64,000 nt of DNA. It comes from Pardosa pseudoannulata. Taxonomy: Eukaryota > Arthropoda > Arachnida > Araneae > Lycosidae. This document shows positions 24,126 through 36,557 of this stretch, one piece after another (within the stretch, counting starts at the first letter, position 1; every line of letters begins with the position of its first letter). A model generated the notes under the pieces. It had not been told where the DNA came from, ran no database searches, and saw only the letters and a program-made list of their open reading frames with translations. Both the position numbers and the translations under genes were made by a program. The DNA lies in assembly GCA_032207245.1 (NCBI GenBank), contig CM063498.1, forward strand, positions 94,165,301 through 94,229,300, given 5' to 3'.

Positions 24126-24295
24126 AATCTAAAACAATAACTAATTATAATACTTTATTTATAGTTTAAGTGATAAACCTTTATAAATATATGCCTATCC
24201 TATGTAACTCTGAAAGGCTTTAGAATTTATTCTCCCTGCAATATGACTAGAAATTCTCCTCTTTTGAAGTAATTTACAATTGCATATATACATGA
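24126..24295 (+). repeat. direct duplicate, second copy
   Basis: Second copy of the segment at 21157-21320, about 85% alike by eye, in the same orientation and about 3 kb downstream. Confidence 0.75.
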
Positions 24296-24614
24296 CAATA
24301 TTCTCGATTTGTCTGATACAAGGTGTTCCACAGTGGCTGAAGTAATCAGTTTCCCTTTTAGAAAGTAGGACAGCTCTAAAATAATCCACAGACTTGTAAT
24401 TCCGTTTGACTGCAAGCAAATCATTCATTTTTATTTGGCTAAAATCTTTTCATTATGTGTGTTAAGAGGACAGATTGCAATATTTTTCCAATGCATCGTT
24501 TACCTTTTTCTAGCCCGCATTTATACAATCATAAACCTGTAAAAAAAATTGGAGAGCTATAGACAAATTCGGGCCTTTGCCAAACTGCGTAATTTCTTAG
24601 TCCTATCAAAGTAC

Positions 24615-24730
24615 CTCTTCAATTTGATCAGCGAGAGTTCTTGCTTTTCCTGCTGTTTTATCGGAGAATTGAATGGCCTGATTTTCTAATCCCGATTTAT
24701 CACTTCCTCTTACATATCCAGTTATTAAAT
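24615..24730 (-). other. exon-like block, possibly vinculin/alpha-catenin-like
   Basis: A 116-nt minus-strand block is bounded by a pyrimidine-rich acceptor region ending TTTAAG and by a GAG|GTACTT donor-like site. It reads about 38 residues with a balanced, helical composition (ITGYVRGSDKSGLENQAI, then FSDKTAGKARTLADQIEE). The pattern of a Phe followed by a Lys/Ala/Gly-rich amphipathic helix recalls vinculin and alpha-catenin helical bundles, but this is a weak resemblance. No adjoining exon was found on either side, so it may be an isolated remnant or chance. Confidence 0.25.
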
Positions 24731-25739
24731 CTTAAACTAAAGAGGAAAATTTATAACAGGATATTTTTAAACTGTTTAAAATGATATGCTTATGTATTAT
24801 ACAGAGAGAAAGCAACTTATGTTATTTGTTAGCGTCTAATGAGTTACTGCATTAGAAGGAAGAAATATATATTGGTTGATTTAAATTGTAGTCTTTATTA
24901 TTTTACTACCCTTATTGCAATAATGAAATTTTTATGTTTTAGAAATGTTGATGAGGTCAAAGGGTTTTCAATTGGTGTGATCACAAGTATTAATCAGCAA
25001 ATTAACCTTATTTAAAAACTCATATTGACGCTGTACTAATTCCAAAAATTCTGGAATACCAAATAAAAAATCATTAAAGTATTCGATAGCAAACAAATGT
25101 CAGTTTTCAGGATTAAATTTAAATAAACAATAATTTTGAGATTATGAGATCTGCTCTCTATTGCTGCTCCATGTATCCCTCCACTTAACACTGTACAACA
25201 TCTCCAAAAATTTTGAAATACCAAGCAAGCAACCATTACAATTTTAGGTTTATAACCTAAAACTGTCAGTTTTCCCGGTATTATCTAAATAACCCATAAC
25301 TGCCAAGTTATTAATAACTATAAAATAGTCTTCTGTCACTGGACGATGTGTTTTGAATAAACCCATTTCTTCTAGCTTTGGTAGTGTAGAGCCATTTCTA
25401 GAACATTATTTTTATAAACTTTTCAAAGCTTCTTTAGCTCAGAAATTTTCACCCCAGAATACTTTCAAAGTCGCCAAATGAGACTAATCTGACAAGGTGA
25501 AATTTTTCTGTCCCCCAAAGCTTTTTACCGCCAAGTCCATAAAAGGAACTTATGTATGATGTTATGCCTTTACAAATCCCCAGTTTGAAACAATATAATA
25601 ATTGTGCATTTCATAAACACAAGTTGCTTGTTATATTCGTAAATATGTTGTTCCGAATATATTTTAAATTCAGTTAATCATAATTTAACCCGTATTTGGC
25701 TTCTTTTAGTTTTATATTAAATCTAGAACATCCAAATAT
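24731..25739. other. AT-rich DNA with a ~170-bp imperfect duplication
   Basis: CCAAAAATTCTGGAATACCAA near 25041 and CCAAAAATTTTGAAATACCAA near 25203 start two loosely similar segments, each followed by a TGTCAGTTTTC motif. The part after 25440 already resembles the 1.1-kb satellite unit (GTCGCCAAAT) but is highly diverged. No gene was seen. Confidence 0.5.
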
Positions 25740-28700
25740 GTCAGTACTTAATAGATTCTCTCTAGAAAAAACACGCAAGAATCTTCATCTTTTCAATAAG
25801 GATTTTTTAATGTAGAAAGGAATAATGAAGCTATTGTACAATTCCCTTCAAATTTCAACGATTATTAGAGAAAAATAGAAGTTTTTAGACAGTTTGTGTA
25901 TGAGATACATGGTTATGAATTTCACGTTTGATATATAACCACAAATAAATCTCAGAAGTGCTATCGGAGGCAATAAATCTTTAAAATGTTTCAGAACAAA
26001 AGGGCTGAAGAGAAGATAAGATAAAGGCTTAAAACTATAAAACTGTTAGATGGTTAAAAGTGAGAAATATAAAAAAGAGAAAAATGAAGTAATTCCAGTT
26101 GGGAAACAGATCAAGAGAAATATGATCTCTTTAGATTGTTTTCAACCAAGACTCAAATATATCACTTTCCTGCAGAGATGATCAAGTAAAAACAATTTCG
26201 TTTACTGTTTCAAGAATTTTCCTTCAGTTATATTGACCCCGTATTGCATTGATATAAAATCAATTCTATACTATAAAAGACGAAATAGATGATAAACAAT
26301 GTAGTGATGGTATAAAAATTATTTAGATAAATGACTTTAAACAGCCTAAACAAAATAAGCTCAAGAAGCTAAAGAAGTTATTCTAAACTGGCGATAACTT
26401 CCCGTCTTCAATCATACTGTGTCTGTTCTCTATAGCTTATCGACAAAGAAGTGATTCACTTCTTTACAGCTTTTCAAGTAAATATAGTACATTTTAGAAA
26501 ATACAATTTATACTGTAGTCTAAAAATTCTTTTGGAGTAATAATTTCCTCGCCAAAGTTGCAAAGTTTGTCGCCAAATACTGCTAAAGTCACCAAGCATG
26601 TTAGTTTCTTCACTGGTCAGGCCATTTCACATTCAAAACCATAAAAGTAAATTTTCTCGTGGTTTTCTTTTTTTTCTTTAGTTTACAAAAACACAATTCA
26701 CAAAGATATGACAATAATATATTTATAAATATAGGTCATTAGATACTTTTCTTTATTTGAGTTTTTATGGAACAAATTTGATTATTTTAAACTAAACCTA
26801 TTGTAGGCATGAAACCACCTTAAATCCAAAAAACAGAATGCATCCACACATTCACAAAATAACTTCTTTCTTAGAAAAGATAAACAAGAATCTTCATCTT
26901 CACAATCAGTTTTAGAATGTAGAAGGGAGTAACGAAGCTAATATACAACGTTTCCTTAAAATTCCGACGGTTACAAGAGGAAAATAGAAAAGAAGAGTTT
27001 TTAGACAGTTTGTGTACGAGGTACATGGTTATGAATTTCAAGTATGATATATAACCACAAATAAATCTCAGAAGTGTTATCGGATGCAATAAATCTTTAA
27101 AATGTTTCAGAACAAAAGGTCTGCAGAGAAGATAAGATAAAGGTTTAAAACTATAAAACTGTTAGATGGTTAAAAGTGAGAAATATAAAAACGAGAAAAA
27201 TGAAGTAATTCCAGCTGGGAAACAGATCAAGAGAAATATGATCTTTTTGGATTGTTTTCAGCCAAGACTCAAATATATTACTTTCCTGCAGAGATGATCT
27301 AGTAAAAACAATTTCGTTTACTGTTTCAAGAATTTTCCTTCAGTTCTATTCACCCCGTATCGCATTGATGTAAAATCAATTCTACACTATAAAAAGCAAA
27401 ATAGATAAAGAACACTGTAGAGCTGGAATAAAAATTATTTACATAAATGACTTTAAGCAGCCTAAACAAAATAAGCTAAAGAAATTATTCTAAATAGGCA
27501 ATAACTTCCCGTCTTCATTCACACTGTGTCTGCTCTCTATAGCTGATCGACAAAGAAGGGATTCACTTCTTTACAGCTTTTCAAGTAAATGTAGTGCATT
27601 TTAGAAAATACAATTTATACTGTAGTGTAGAAATTCTTTTGGAGTAATAATTTCGTCACCAAAGTTGCAAAGTTTGTCGCCAAATACCGCTAAAGTCGCC
27701 AAGCATGTTAGTTTCTTCGCTGATCAGGCCAATTCACATTCAAAACCATAAAAGTAAATTTTCTCGAGGTTTTCTTTTCTTTCATTGGTTTAAAAAATCA
27801 TAATTCACAAAGATATGACAATAATATATTTATAAATATAGGTCATTCGATACTTTTTTCTATTTGTGTTTTTATGGAACAAATTTGATTATTTTAAACT
27901 AAACCTTTTGTAGGCATGAAACCACCTTAAATCCAAAAAACAGAATGCATCCATACATTCACAAAATAACTTCTTTCTTAGAAAACATTGACAAGAATCT
28001 TCATCTTCACAATGAGTTTTAGAATGTAGAAGGGAGTAACGAAGCTAATGTACAACGGTTCCTTAAAAATCCGGCTACAACATTAAAATAGAAGAGTTTT
28101 TAAACAGTTTGTGTACGAGATAAGTGGTTATGGATTTCACGTTTGATGTATAACCACAAAAAAATCTCAGAAGTGCTATCGGAGGCAATAAATCTTTAAA
28201 ATGTTTCAGAACAAAAGGGCTGAAGAGAAGATAAGATAAAGGCTTAAAACTATAAAACTGTTAGATGGTTAAAAGTGAGAAATATAAAAAAGAGAAAAAT
28301 GAAGTAATTCCAGCTGGGAAACAGATCAAGAGAAATATGATCTCTTTAGATTGTTTTCAACCAAGACTCAAATATATCACTTTCCTGCAGAGATGATCAA
28401 GTAAAAACAATTTCGTTTACTGTTTCAAGAATTTTCCTTCAGTTCTATTGACTCCGTATCTCATTGATGTAAAATCAATTCTATACTATAAAAGGCGAAA
28501 TAGATGATAAACAATGTAGTGATGGAATAAAAATTATTTAGATAAATGACTTTAAGCAGCCTAAACAAAATAAGCTCAAGAAGCTAAAGAAGTTATTCTA
28601 AACAGGCGATAACTTCCCGTCTTCAATCACACTGTGTCTGCTCTCTATAGCTGATCGACAAAGAAGTGATCACTTCTTTACAGCTTTTCAAGTAAATGTA

Positions 28701-29580
28701 TTACATTTTAGAAAATACAATTTACAGCGTCTTCTAGAAAAATTTTTGAAGTAATAATTTTGTCGCCAAAGGTGCAAAGTTTGTCACCAATCATGTTTTT
28801 TCTTGGGTGGTCAGGCCATTTCACATTCAAAACCATAAATGTAAATTTACTCTAGGTTTTCTTTTCTTTCTTTGAGTATTTTACAAAAACACAATGCATA
28901 ACAACGATATGTAATAATATTTTTATAAATATAGATCATTTGTTACTTTCTTTTACTTGTGTATATTTTTATGATACAAGTTTGATTATTTTAAATTCCA
29001 CCTTTTGTAGCATTCTATAAGACCACCTTAACTAAAAAACCAAAATGCGTCCACAAATTCGCAAAATAACTTCTTTCTTCAAAAAGATAAGCAAGAATCT
29101 TCATCTTCACAATCAGTTTTAGAATATAGAAGGGAGTAACGAAGCTAATGTACAACGTTTCCTTAAAAATCCGACGGCTACAAGAGGAAAATAGAAAAGA
29201 CGAGTTTTTAGACAGTTTGTGTACGAGATGAATGGTTCAGAATCTCAAGTTTGATGTATATCCACAAATAAATCTCCGAAGTGCTATCGGATGCAATAAA
29301 TCTTTAAAATGTTTCAGAACAAAAGGGCTGCAGGGAAGATAAGATAGAGCTCTAAAACTATAAAACTGCCCGAAGGTTAAAAGTGGAAAACATAAAAACG
29401 GGAAAGAAGTAGTAGTTCCGATTGGGAATAGATCGAGAGAAATATGATCTCTTTGGATTGTTTTCAACCAGGACTCTAATATATTACATTCCTGCAGAAC
29501 TCATCTACTTTGTCACGATTTTTCCTCCGGTTATATTGACCCCGTATTGCGCCAAAGCATTCGATGTAAGAAAAATCTAA
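25740..29580. repeat. ~1.1-kb satellite array, about 3.5 copies
   Basis: The anchor CAAGAATCTTCATCTT recurs at 25776, 26885, 27992 and 29092 (periods 1109, 1107, 1100). Units share AGATAAGATAAAGGCTTAAA, GGGAAACAGATCAAGAGAAA, a GTCGCCAAA motif and a palindrome AAAGAAGTGA-TCACTTCTTT (26445-26465; exact 20-bp at 28660-28679). Middle copies are about 90% alike and outer copies more diverged, as in arrays homogenised from the centre. Minus-strand frames at 26871-27089 and 29237-29467 are not conserved between copies, so I do not call genes. Confidence 0.9.
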
Positions 29581-30659
29581 ACTACAAAAGTAAAAGTATA
29601 TTATGAATGGTAAAATTAGATTATACATTTGAAATAAAAAAAAATTCTAACTGCCTTTAAACAAAAAAATTATTTAGGTTAAAAACTTTTAACATGAAAA
29701 ATAAATCATTTTTAACTTATAAAAGTATTAACTTATTACTTAAAATATTTTTCTTTAATACCTTCTAAACGGATCTTAGTGCATTCCACTAGTGTATGGT
29801 TTTCAATAGTTTATAAGTTTTTAAATACATATTATAATTATATGCATATTTCTGAAATATTTTAGACCTATTTCAACTCTTATGAACCATTAAGTAATTC
29901 TCCTCAATAGATATTAATTAAAAATATAGATTTATCTATTCTTTATAATTTTGAAAAACATGTATGTGCTACATCACGATCCACACGATAACTTTATTTA
30001 GATTGTAGATAGTTAATATATAGTAGATAGTTAGAATGTTATTTAGAACCTACAACTTAAATTATAATGTCCCGATAACTGTAATCTATAGAATTCTCGA
30101 AAACTATACAATTTTTCCTCTATAAAATTCAAAAGTTCATCAGAAAAAACTACGAGTAAAATGAAATTATTACTAATTACACCTAATTGTAAAACTACTA
30201 AAATAACATAATTACATAATTACTTTATTGATATTAATACAGATACATCGACACAAAAAAGCTTATCTACCTAATTTACCGTGTAGAATTTTTAAATCTT
30301 ATAATGATATAACATTTTTTTATTTTTTATAATTACTGTTTTATTTTAATCAATTAAAAGAAATCGATTCATGATTTTATAAGAGATAAAACAAATCTTG
30401 AATGTCTCAAGAATTTGTACAATTTTATTAATAATCCAAGATCTTGTGCTACGTCAAAGCAGACTAACTTTCAAAATATGCAGCTATCATTTATGAAGTA
30501 TAATACTCCTTTATACGTTTAGCCTACTTATCTTGTACGTATTACTTCAAATTATATCAACCTTTCAATTAGTATTTAAGTGGGAGACGGACCGGAGCTA
30601 TGTCTTCGGAAACAATATTTTTTGCAGACAAGGGTTGGATCCCACAGTTAATATAGTTG
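29581..30659. other. AT-rich DNA, nothing recognised
   Basis: No open frame, tandem repeat or element end was seen until the dispersed repeat begins near 30660. Confidence 0.6.
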
Positions 30660-31625
30660 TGAAAAGGTGATTTAGATCACTAATATAATGGATTAATTAA
30701 TACGAGAAGTAAATTGCTTGGGATCTAAATCTGACCTCATCACATCTTTTGTAAAGGGGAGAGGACAATAAAAATTATTTCAACGGTTTTTCATCTTATG
30801 CGGGATTCTCGGGCGGATTTATTTATGAGTCCCTAAACAGTGCCCAATTTGAAGGGATAAAGTTTTTCCACGTTTTTCAAGGCGGGGTTGAGACCAATTA
30901 GATTTTTACAACACTCCTGATTACGAAAAGAAGTAAGAGGGGACAAAGATGAAATATACAAAATAAGAAAAGTCTAAAGAGAAAGAGGGTGTTCGAGAGT
31001 GTAGTGGAGTCGAGGAGATAAGTATGGTCGGTGTTCGAGAGTTCTCTGAGTATCTCGGCCGCACCTCAAATACTCAGAAGGAATTACCAGACCGACGGAA
31101 GATCCACACATACCCAATTGATTATTTCTTAACCAGCAGTGTTCCTGGCACACCACACTTACTCACAAAGGTACTCATTTTAAATATATTTGAAATTGAG
31201 AATAGGTCTTCTCTCTCTCTCTCTCTATATTAATATATATATATATATATATATATTTACCAAATTGATAAAATTCATTTTCAGACCTAATTAAGAGTGG
31301 CACCTAAATTGAACTTGTAAAAAGTAAATTTTGTGAAGATTAAAATGATTGTTTGTATATAGATGTATATATAACTTAAAAAACTTACTTTTTTAATTTA
31401 AGCTGATTTTCAGTTACTTTTAATTTCGCTTTTTTTTATTTTTTATTTTCTATTTATTTTATTTTTTAAGTCTGTAGTCTCACAGAACCTGTGGTTGAAT
31501 TTAGTACTTAAATATTTTACACAATGCAACCAAAATAATACTTAGTCTTTGTGACTAACCAAAATAAATAGTATTATACATTTGATCATAGGTTAATACC
31601 TAAATGTAACAGCTACACGACAATA
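30660..31625 (+). repeat. ~1-kb dispersed repeat, copy 1
   Basis: Shares long colinear blocks with 38123-39245: GGGATCTAAATCTGACCTCA, GCGGGATTCTCGGGCGG, AAAGAAGTAAGA.GGGACAAAG, CAGCAGTGTTCCTGGCACAC, then the AT-rich tail ATACTTAGTCTTTGTGACT and GATCATAGGTTAATACC. A (CT)n(TA)n tract at about 31209-31254 is expanded in this copy. The open frame at 31024-31233 lies inside the repeat. Type unknown: it could be an LTR or a large non-autonomous DNA element. Confidence 0.8.
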
Positions 31626-32228
31626 GTGTTTTGTAGTCGTTCTATCTTTTACTGAAGTAATATGTTTCAATTTAAACAATCCTCGCCAAAGAATTATAAC
31701 ATTTTCTCAATTGCTACATTTTAAAAAAGCGTACTATTTAAGATGACAAAACCAAACTTTTCTAATTTTTTGTGTTATTAAAAAGTGTAAAGTGTTATTT
31801 AATAACTCTTACAATTTCCATTTAAATGGATCAGAACTATTTATGTTATGACAAGTCAAAACAGGCTACTATGATATACACTTTAAGTCTTGAGGGTTAC
31901 TGTAAATTCTTAAAGGGTTTAAAAATATTATTATGCTTTGAGTACAAGTTCTTTTCTATTTAAAGGAATGATACAAACAGTTTAATTAATAATAATGAAG
32001 GTTAATGAATCATTAATGAATTTTACCGCTGAAAAGACTGTAGGATTTTAAATTCATTAGCACAGTTAAAACTTTGTTACAGTTTTAAAGGGTAAACTTG
32101 TCATACAGCAGCTATCAAGATATGTCTATAGGTAAAATAACAGTTGTTTAAAATGCTTTTTCAGATAAAATTTGTACAAATGATGCAGCTAGAATAAACT
32201 GGTTACAAATTATTTCCAATAGATAAAC
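31626..32228. other. AT-rich DNA, nothing recognised
   Basis: No feature could be supported between the dispersed repeat and the minus-strand SINE. Confidence 0.6.
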
Positions 32229-32240
32229 AGTTTTAAAATT

Positions 32241-32580
32241 GTCATTGTTGTTGCCATTACCAAATTGGAGAAGCCTAGCAGGTGGGCCACTTGAATTACG
32301 CGCCACGCGAAGTGTTGCGTCTTTCGTTTCATGAACACTGCTAGGCTGAAAGAACATGTTATCTCAAATGTGTCTTCATAATTTAGAAGTACCCCGAGAC
32401 TTCGCCTGTCACCCCTTATCGTTTAAACACTTGGAGGATATTGTGGTCACAAACATGTTTTACTTTCACCAATCACCATTAAAGAACACGGTGGATCTTA
32501 AGAAGACTCGCTGAGCCCCAAACCCACAACCTTCCAGTTACGAGACCGTTGCTTTTGCCGACTGAGCTATTGCAGCTCTA
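32241..32580 (-). mobile_element. second SINE family, tRNA-headed, ~340 bp
   Basis: On the minus strand the element opens with GAGCTGCAATAGCTCAGTCGG, which contains a perfect A box TAGCTCAGTCGG, followed about 40 bp later by a degenerate B box (GTGGGTTTGGGGC). The body is unlike the ~170-bp SINE in this window. It ends with a GGCAACAACAATGACAA tail, resembling the CAA-type tail of the LINE at 11.3 kb. A 12-bp duplication AGTTTTAAA-TT flanks it (32229-32240 and 32581-32592). The frame at 32148-32357 merely crosses the element. Confidence 0.75.
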
Positions 32581-32759
32581 AGTTTTAAATTTTATTAAAT
32601 GTATCCTTTATACAACAATCGGTATAAAAATGTATATAGATGTACATTTTCTTGGTATGTCATAGTTATAACTCTTAGGTTTTTGAACTTCATAATTGGA
32701 AGTAAAAAGTTTTCTTTTACAATTTAAAGCATTTTTGTATGTAGTTTAGAATTATTGTG

Positions 32760-32791
32760 TGTATGTGTATGTGCGTATGTGTGCGTGTAAT
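32760..32791 (+). repeat. short (TG)n-type microsatellite
   Basis: Alternating TGTG/TATG/TGCG units over about 32 bp. Confidence 0.8.
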
Positions 32792-32945
32792 CCATCAGAT
32801 AAGAACTGCCTGACACAACAATTACATAGCTCCTATTGTTTCAATTTGCCAGGGCTACTGGGCAAGAAGAAGCCTAAACAGCTAGACTAATGAACAATGT
32901 TGCAGTCGGGCCACACTGAAGAGAAGCACAATTTTGACAACTTAA

Positions 32946-33155
32946 ATCTTTATTGAGGAGCTGCTGAAAAGACATCTTTGCCAATCAACGGCTGACAAGA
33001 GAATCATACGAAAAGCACTTTGTTGGACTGAGATGTACCCCAGAGCGAGACAGATAGAATTTTCCTATGGGACAAGAATCTTAGTCAGTGAATGTAACTG
33101 TCAGATCAGGGAAAAAACTGGGCCATTTGTCTGCGACAACTGTAAAATGTGTTGA
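32946..33155 (+). other. unrecognised coding-like block with Cys pairs
   Basis: Sixty-nine codons are open in a locally GC-normal stretch and end at TGA 33153-33155. The product has a balanced composition and a Cys-rich end: ECNCQIREKTGPFVCDNCKMC, i.e. C-x-C, then C-x2-C-x2-C. It starts after an in-frame TAA and has no Met that makes an obvious start, so it would be an exon or a pseudogene piece. I do not recognise the family. A zinc-binding motif is only a possibility. Confidence 0.25.
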
Positions 33156-33337
33156 ATGGGCAGAAAATTTGCATCTATTGCACAAAAAACTTTAGGAATT
33201 GTGTTGGGAGAATTTTAAGTAGGGAACACTAATTTGATAAAGTTATTTTGTTCCTGGGAAAATAGATTTTAAAGAATTAGAATGGGAGAGAAGAAGTTTT
33301 AAAGAAATATTAAACGGAAATAGTTTTGGTATATTAT

Positions 33338-33370
33338 ATAAATATATATATGTATATCTATTTATATATG

Positions 33371-33431
<61 letters not shown>

Positions 33432-33530
33432 GTATATGTGTATATATATGTATATATGTATATATGTCTATATATGTCTATATAGATAGATAGATATAGA
33501 TATAGATATAGATATAGATATAGATATAAA
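33338..33530. repeat. compound microsatellite (TA/TATG/TAGA)
   Basis: About 190 bp of TATA, TATG and finally (GATATA)n units. No other function is apparent. Confidence 0.9.
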
Positions 33531-33779
33531 TTTTAAAACATTCCCCCTGATTGTGTATTGTACTTAATTTGGTAAAGGAAGTGGAATCGATAATGGATTT
33601 AAAATTAAAATTAGAAAACCTCATTAAAAGTTTCAACAAAATAAAAGAAAATATTTATATAGTTTAAATAAAATATCTCCCTTGAGTGTGCAGATGACTT
33701 CCTTTTTTTAAAACAAAGGCTAACTTCTTTGTCCAACAAATGTAGACGCTTGAGAATTAAATACATCTTGCTACTCTGT

Positions 33780-35020
33780 ATTCACGATCGTATTTTTTTT
33801 TCTAGTTTACTGAGCAATGGAGGAAAACTCTTCCTTGGAATTATTTATTTCTAATTTCTTGTTAGAAATGCTGTGTCTCTCACAAGAGAGTTAAAAGAAA
33901 GTTTTAATACAAGGTCGTAGCTTTCTCATCTGTTTAAAGTGGCATTTAAAATTAGATTTTATTTACCTTATGGGAAAATTAAATAGGTTTTATTAATTTT
34001 TTTTTTACATTTTACAATTTTTTACACATTAATCATGTTTTGTTAATAAATATTCCTATCCTAAACTGTAAGTAGCACTACAAATTTTTCTCATAAATCA
34101 ACAGTAATTATCCTGTTGTATGAATTTGGATTGAAAATTATATTTCAATAACGTTAAACTAAGAACTGTAACTAACAAAAAATAAAAATTTGTTTTTCTA
34201 AAAAAGTCCATCATCCAATGATAAATATAATTATTACTACATCGTAAAATATTACTAATATTGAAAATAATTTTAGATATTTTAAAAACAAAAAATGTAT
34301 TTTAAGAGTAATCTAAGCATACACAATGCTACTCTACATTTATAACCGCATTTTTTCTCGTTTACAAAGCAATAACTAAAAACTTTTCCTAGGAAATATT
34401 TATTTGATATCTTGTTAGAAACGTATCTCTTACAAGAGAGTTAAAGGTAAGTTTTAATACAAGGTCATGGTTCTTTCAGCCATTTTGTGACATTTAAAAT
34501 TAGATTTTATTCAACTTATCAAAAAATTTAATTGATTTTATTCAAAAAATCTTTTTTAAAAATTTTAATTTTTACGGTTTTTACCTGTGTATTTCTAACA
34601 GCTCTACCGCTTTATATTTATTATATATTTACTTAATAGCTAATAAAAAGTTTAAATACAAGGTTGTGGTTTTCTCATCCATTTAGTGACATTTAAAATG
34701 AGATTTTATTCTACTTATCAGAAATTTAAATAAATTTTATTTAAAAAAACATGAATTTTTACAGTTTTTACGTGTCCATATCTAACAGTTCTACCGCTTA
34801 ACACTTATCATATAGCTAATACAAAGTTTTAATACGAGGTCTTGGTTTTCTCATCCATTTAGTGACATTTAAAATTGGATATTATTCAACTTATCAGAAA
34901 ATTATATAGATTTTATTTTTAAAAAATTTAGTTTTTACAGTTTTTACATGTGTATTTCTAAAAGATCCCCCACTTAACATTTATCATATATTTACTTTAT
35001 AGCTAATAAAAATAAAACTT
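33780..35020. repeat. old duplication plus ~170-bp tandem units
   Basis: A block starting GTTAGAAA..CTGTGTCTC and CACAAGAGAGTTAAA (about 33860) recurs near 34410 as CTTACAAGAGAGTTAAAGG. Downstream, TTTAATACAAGGTC.TGG followed by GTGACATTTAAAAT recurs at about 34455, 34650 and 34830, giving a ~170-190-bp tandem period. Copies are diverged and AT-rich, with no coding potential. Confidence 0.7.
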
Positions 35021-35212
35021 AACTTACCATGTTTCAAAACGTGTTATCTATCTATTTTATATTAACTACTATTTAGATCTAATATTTTCACCATTTTTTA
35101 ATCTGAAATATTTCTCTTGATAATCATGATATTAACAAAGATTTACACTAAGGTTTAAAATTTATTTTGCAGAATAGAAAATGCACGTATTGTGTTTAAA
35201 AGGAAAGTTTAA

Positions 35213-36557
35213 CACGTTGATTGCAATGGGGGTCCTCAGTGACCAGCACTTGATTTGGCTACAGAAGGATAAATTTTTCAATACCACTGATATTATAATG
35301 TTTGAAGAAATTAATGTAATATATAACATACAAAAATAATATTATTAGTACATGAAAAATATAAATTTTAACAGTGCATATTGCTATGAGTCAGATTGAA
35401 ACATTCAAGGCAAAGAAAAGGGGAATCAACGCAATCGGAACAATATGTCACCACTTTTTTAGTCAAATTCTTTGCGACAGTAATCATTTAGCAATCGAAG
35501 CAAGATTGCTTGAAAATAACCCATATTGTACCACACCAACTAAATATTTCTGTAAGTTATTAAAACTTCATCCATATCATTAATATGGTGTAACTAAGTA
35601 TATAAAACCAAAATTTTGAAAAAATATTTTTAATTTTTTAAATAGTACAACTGTACATATAAATAGAACAACGTTCCAATACACTAATAAACTTAAAAAA
35701 TATCACATTACATTAGGCTGATTCATAGGTGAAATTCGGAGAAACAGTCAAAACAAAGTCCAACATTACATTTTAATCACACTGTTGTAGGTTTTCTCTT
35801 GCAGTTCTTGAACTGACAGTAAGAGAGTAAATTTTATCTTGCAATTTCCAGTATTTTTAATGGAATAGACATCTATTTACCCCTTGTTGTGCCCAGGTGT
35901 GTGAACAGGTGTTTGAACTGGTTTTCATTGAAAGATAAGAAAAGAATTTGCGCTATCAATGCAATATCGAATTCTTGAAAAAGTAATCGGGATCGTCCTA
36001 ATTTTAGGACACCTTTTTTATACTTATAAAATATACGTGTAAAATATATTTTTCAGCAAAAACTTTCAGCGACATTGTTAGACCTGTTTTAAACTAAAAG
36101 TAATCACCACAATGTTTAAAAAAATAATAATAAATATAAAATTAAACATTAAAAAATGACAATTTTAAGAGGTTGCTGAAAATAAATTTTATAATACAAT
36201 ATAATTTGATTTCTCAGGAGTTATTTTTTTGTTGTTGCTTTGCTAAAATGTGTCTATTTTAAAGGTGTTAAAATAAAATCCACTCAGAAAATATGAATAA
36301 CTTTATTATTAAATGGAATTGTATTTACTGTCCTGTTTATAAGACAGCAGTTCAATATGGGATAAGGACAATCCTAACAATTGCCTACCGCGCCGTGGGA
36401 GTCACCAGTGATCCCCAGCACGAAAAGTGCTTCAAGCATGATTTTATAACTTATTTTATTGGATTCAAATAATATTTCTGCACATGCATCGCATAATGAA
36501 AAGTTCACGTCGGTACCTTGGGAAAACCATCGAAAATGTGTCTGGCAGTCAACGCGT
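35213..36557. mobile_element. TTAA-bounded segment with piggyBac-like ends
   Basis: The left end reads TTAACACGTTGATTGCAATG with GGGGGTCCTCAGTGACC. The right end, on the opposite strand, reads TTAACGCGTTGACTGCCAG. Both fit the TTAA-[CGTTGAC-GC] style of piggyBac-like MITEs. An internal GTGGGAGTCACCAGTGATCCCC near 36390 suggests the right part (about 36374-36557) may be a separate ~185-bp MITE. Whether the two ends belong to one element is unclear. Confidence 0.4.
35375..35551 (+). other. exon-like block, unrecognised
   Basis: A 177-nt block lies between TTTTAACAG and TTCT|GTAAGTT, the latter a strong donor. It reads without stop, with a balanced composition (MSQIETFKAKKRGINAIG, ARLLENNPYCTTPTKYF). 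No family is recognised and no partner exon was found. It may be a remnant of a gene or of the surrounding TTAA-bounded element. Confidence 0.25.

Noticed and set aside
26871..29467. Minus-strand frames in the 1.1-kb satellite as a possible gene family
   Set aside because: The open frames fall in different parts of different copies and are broken by stops in the others.
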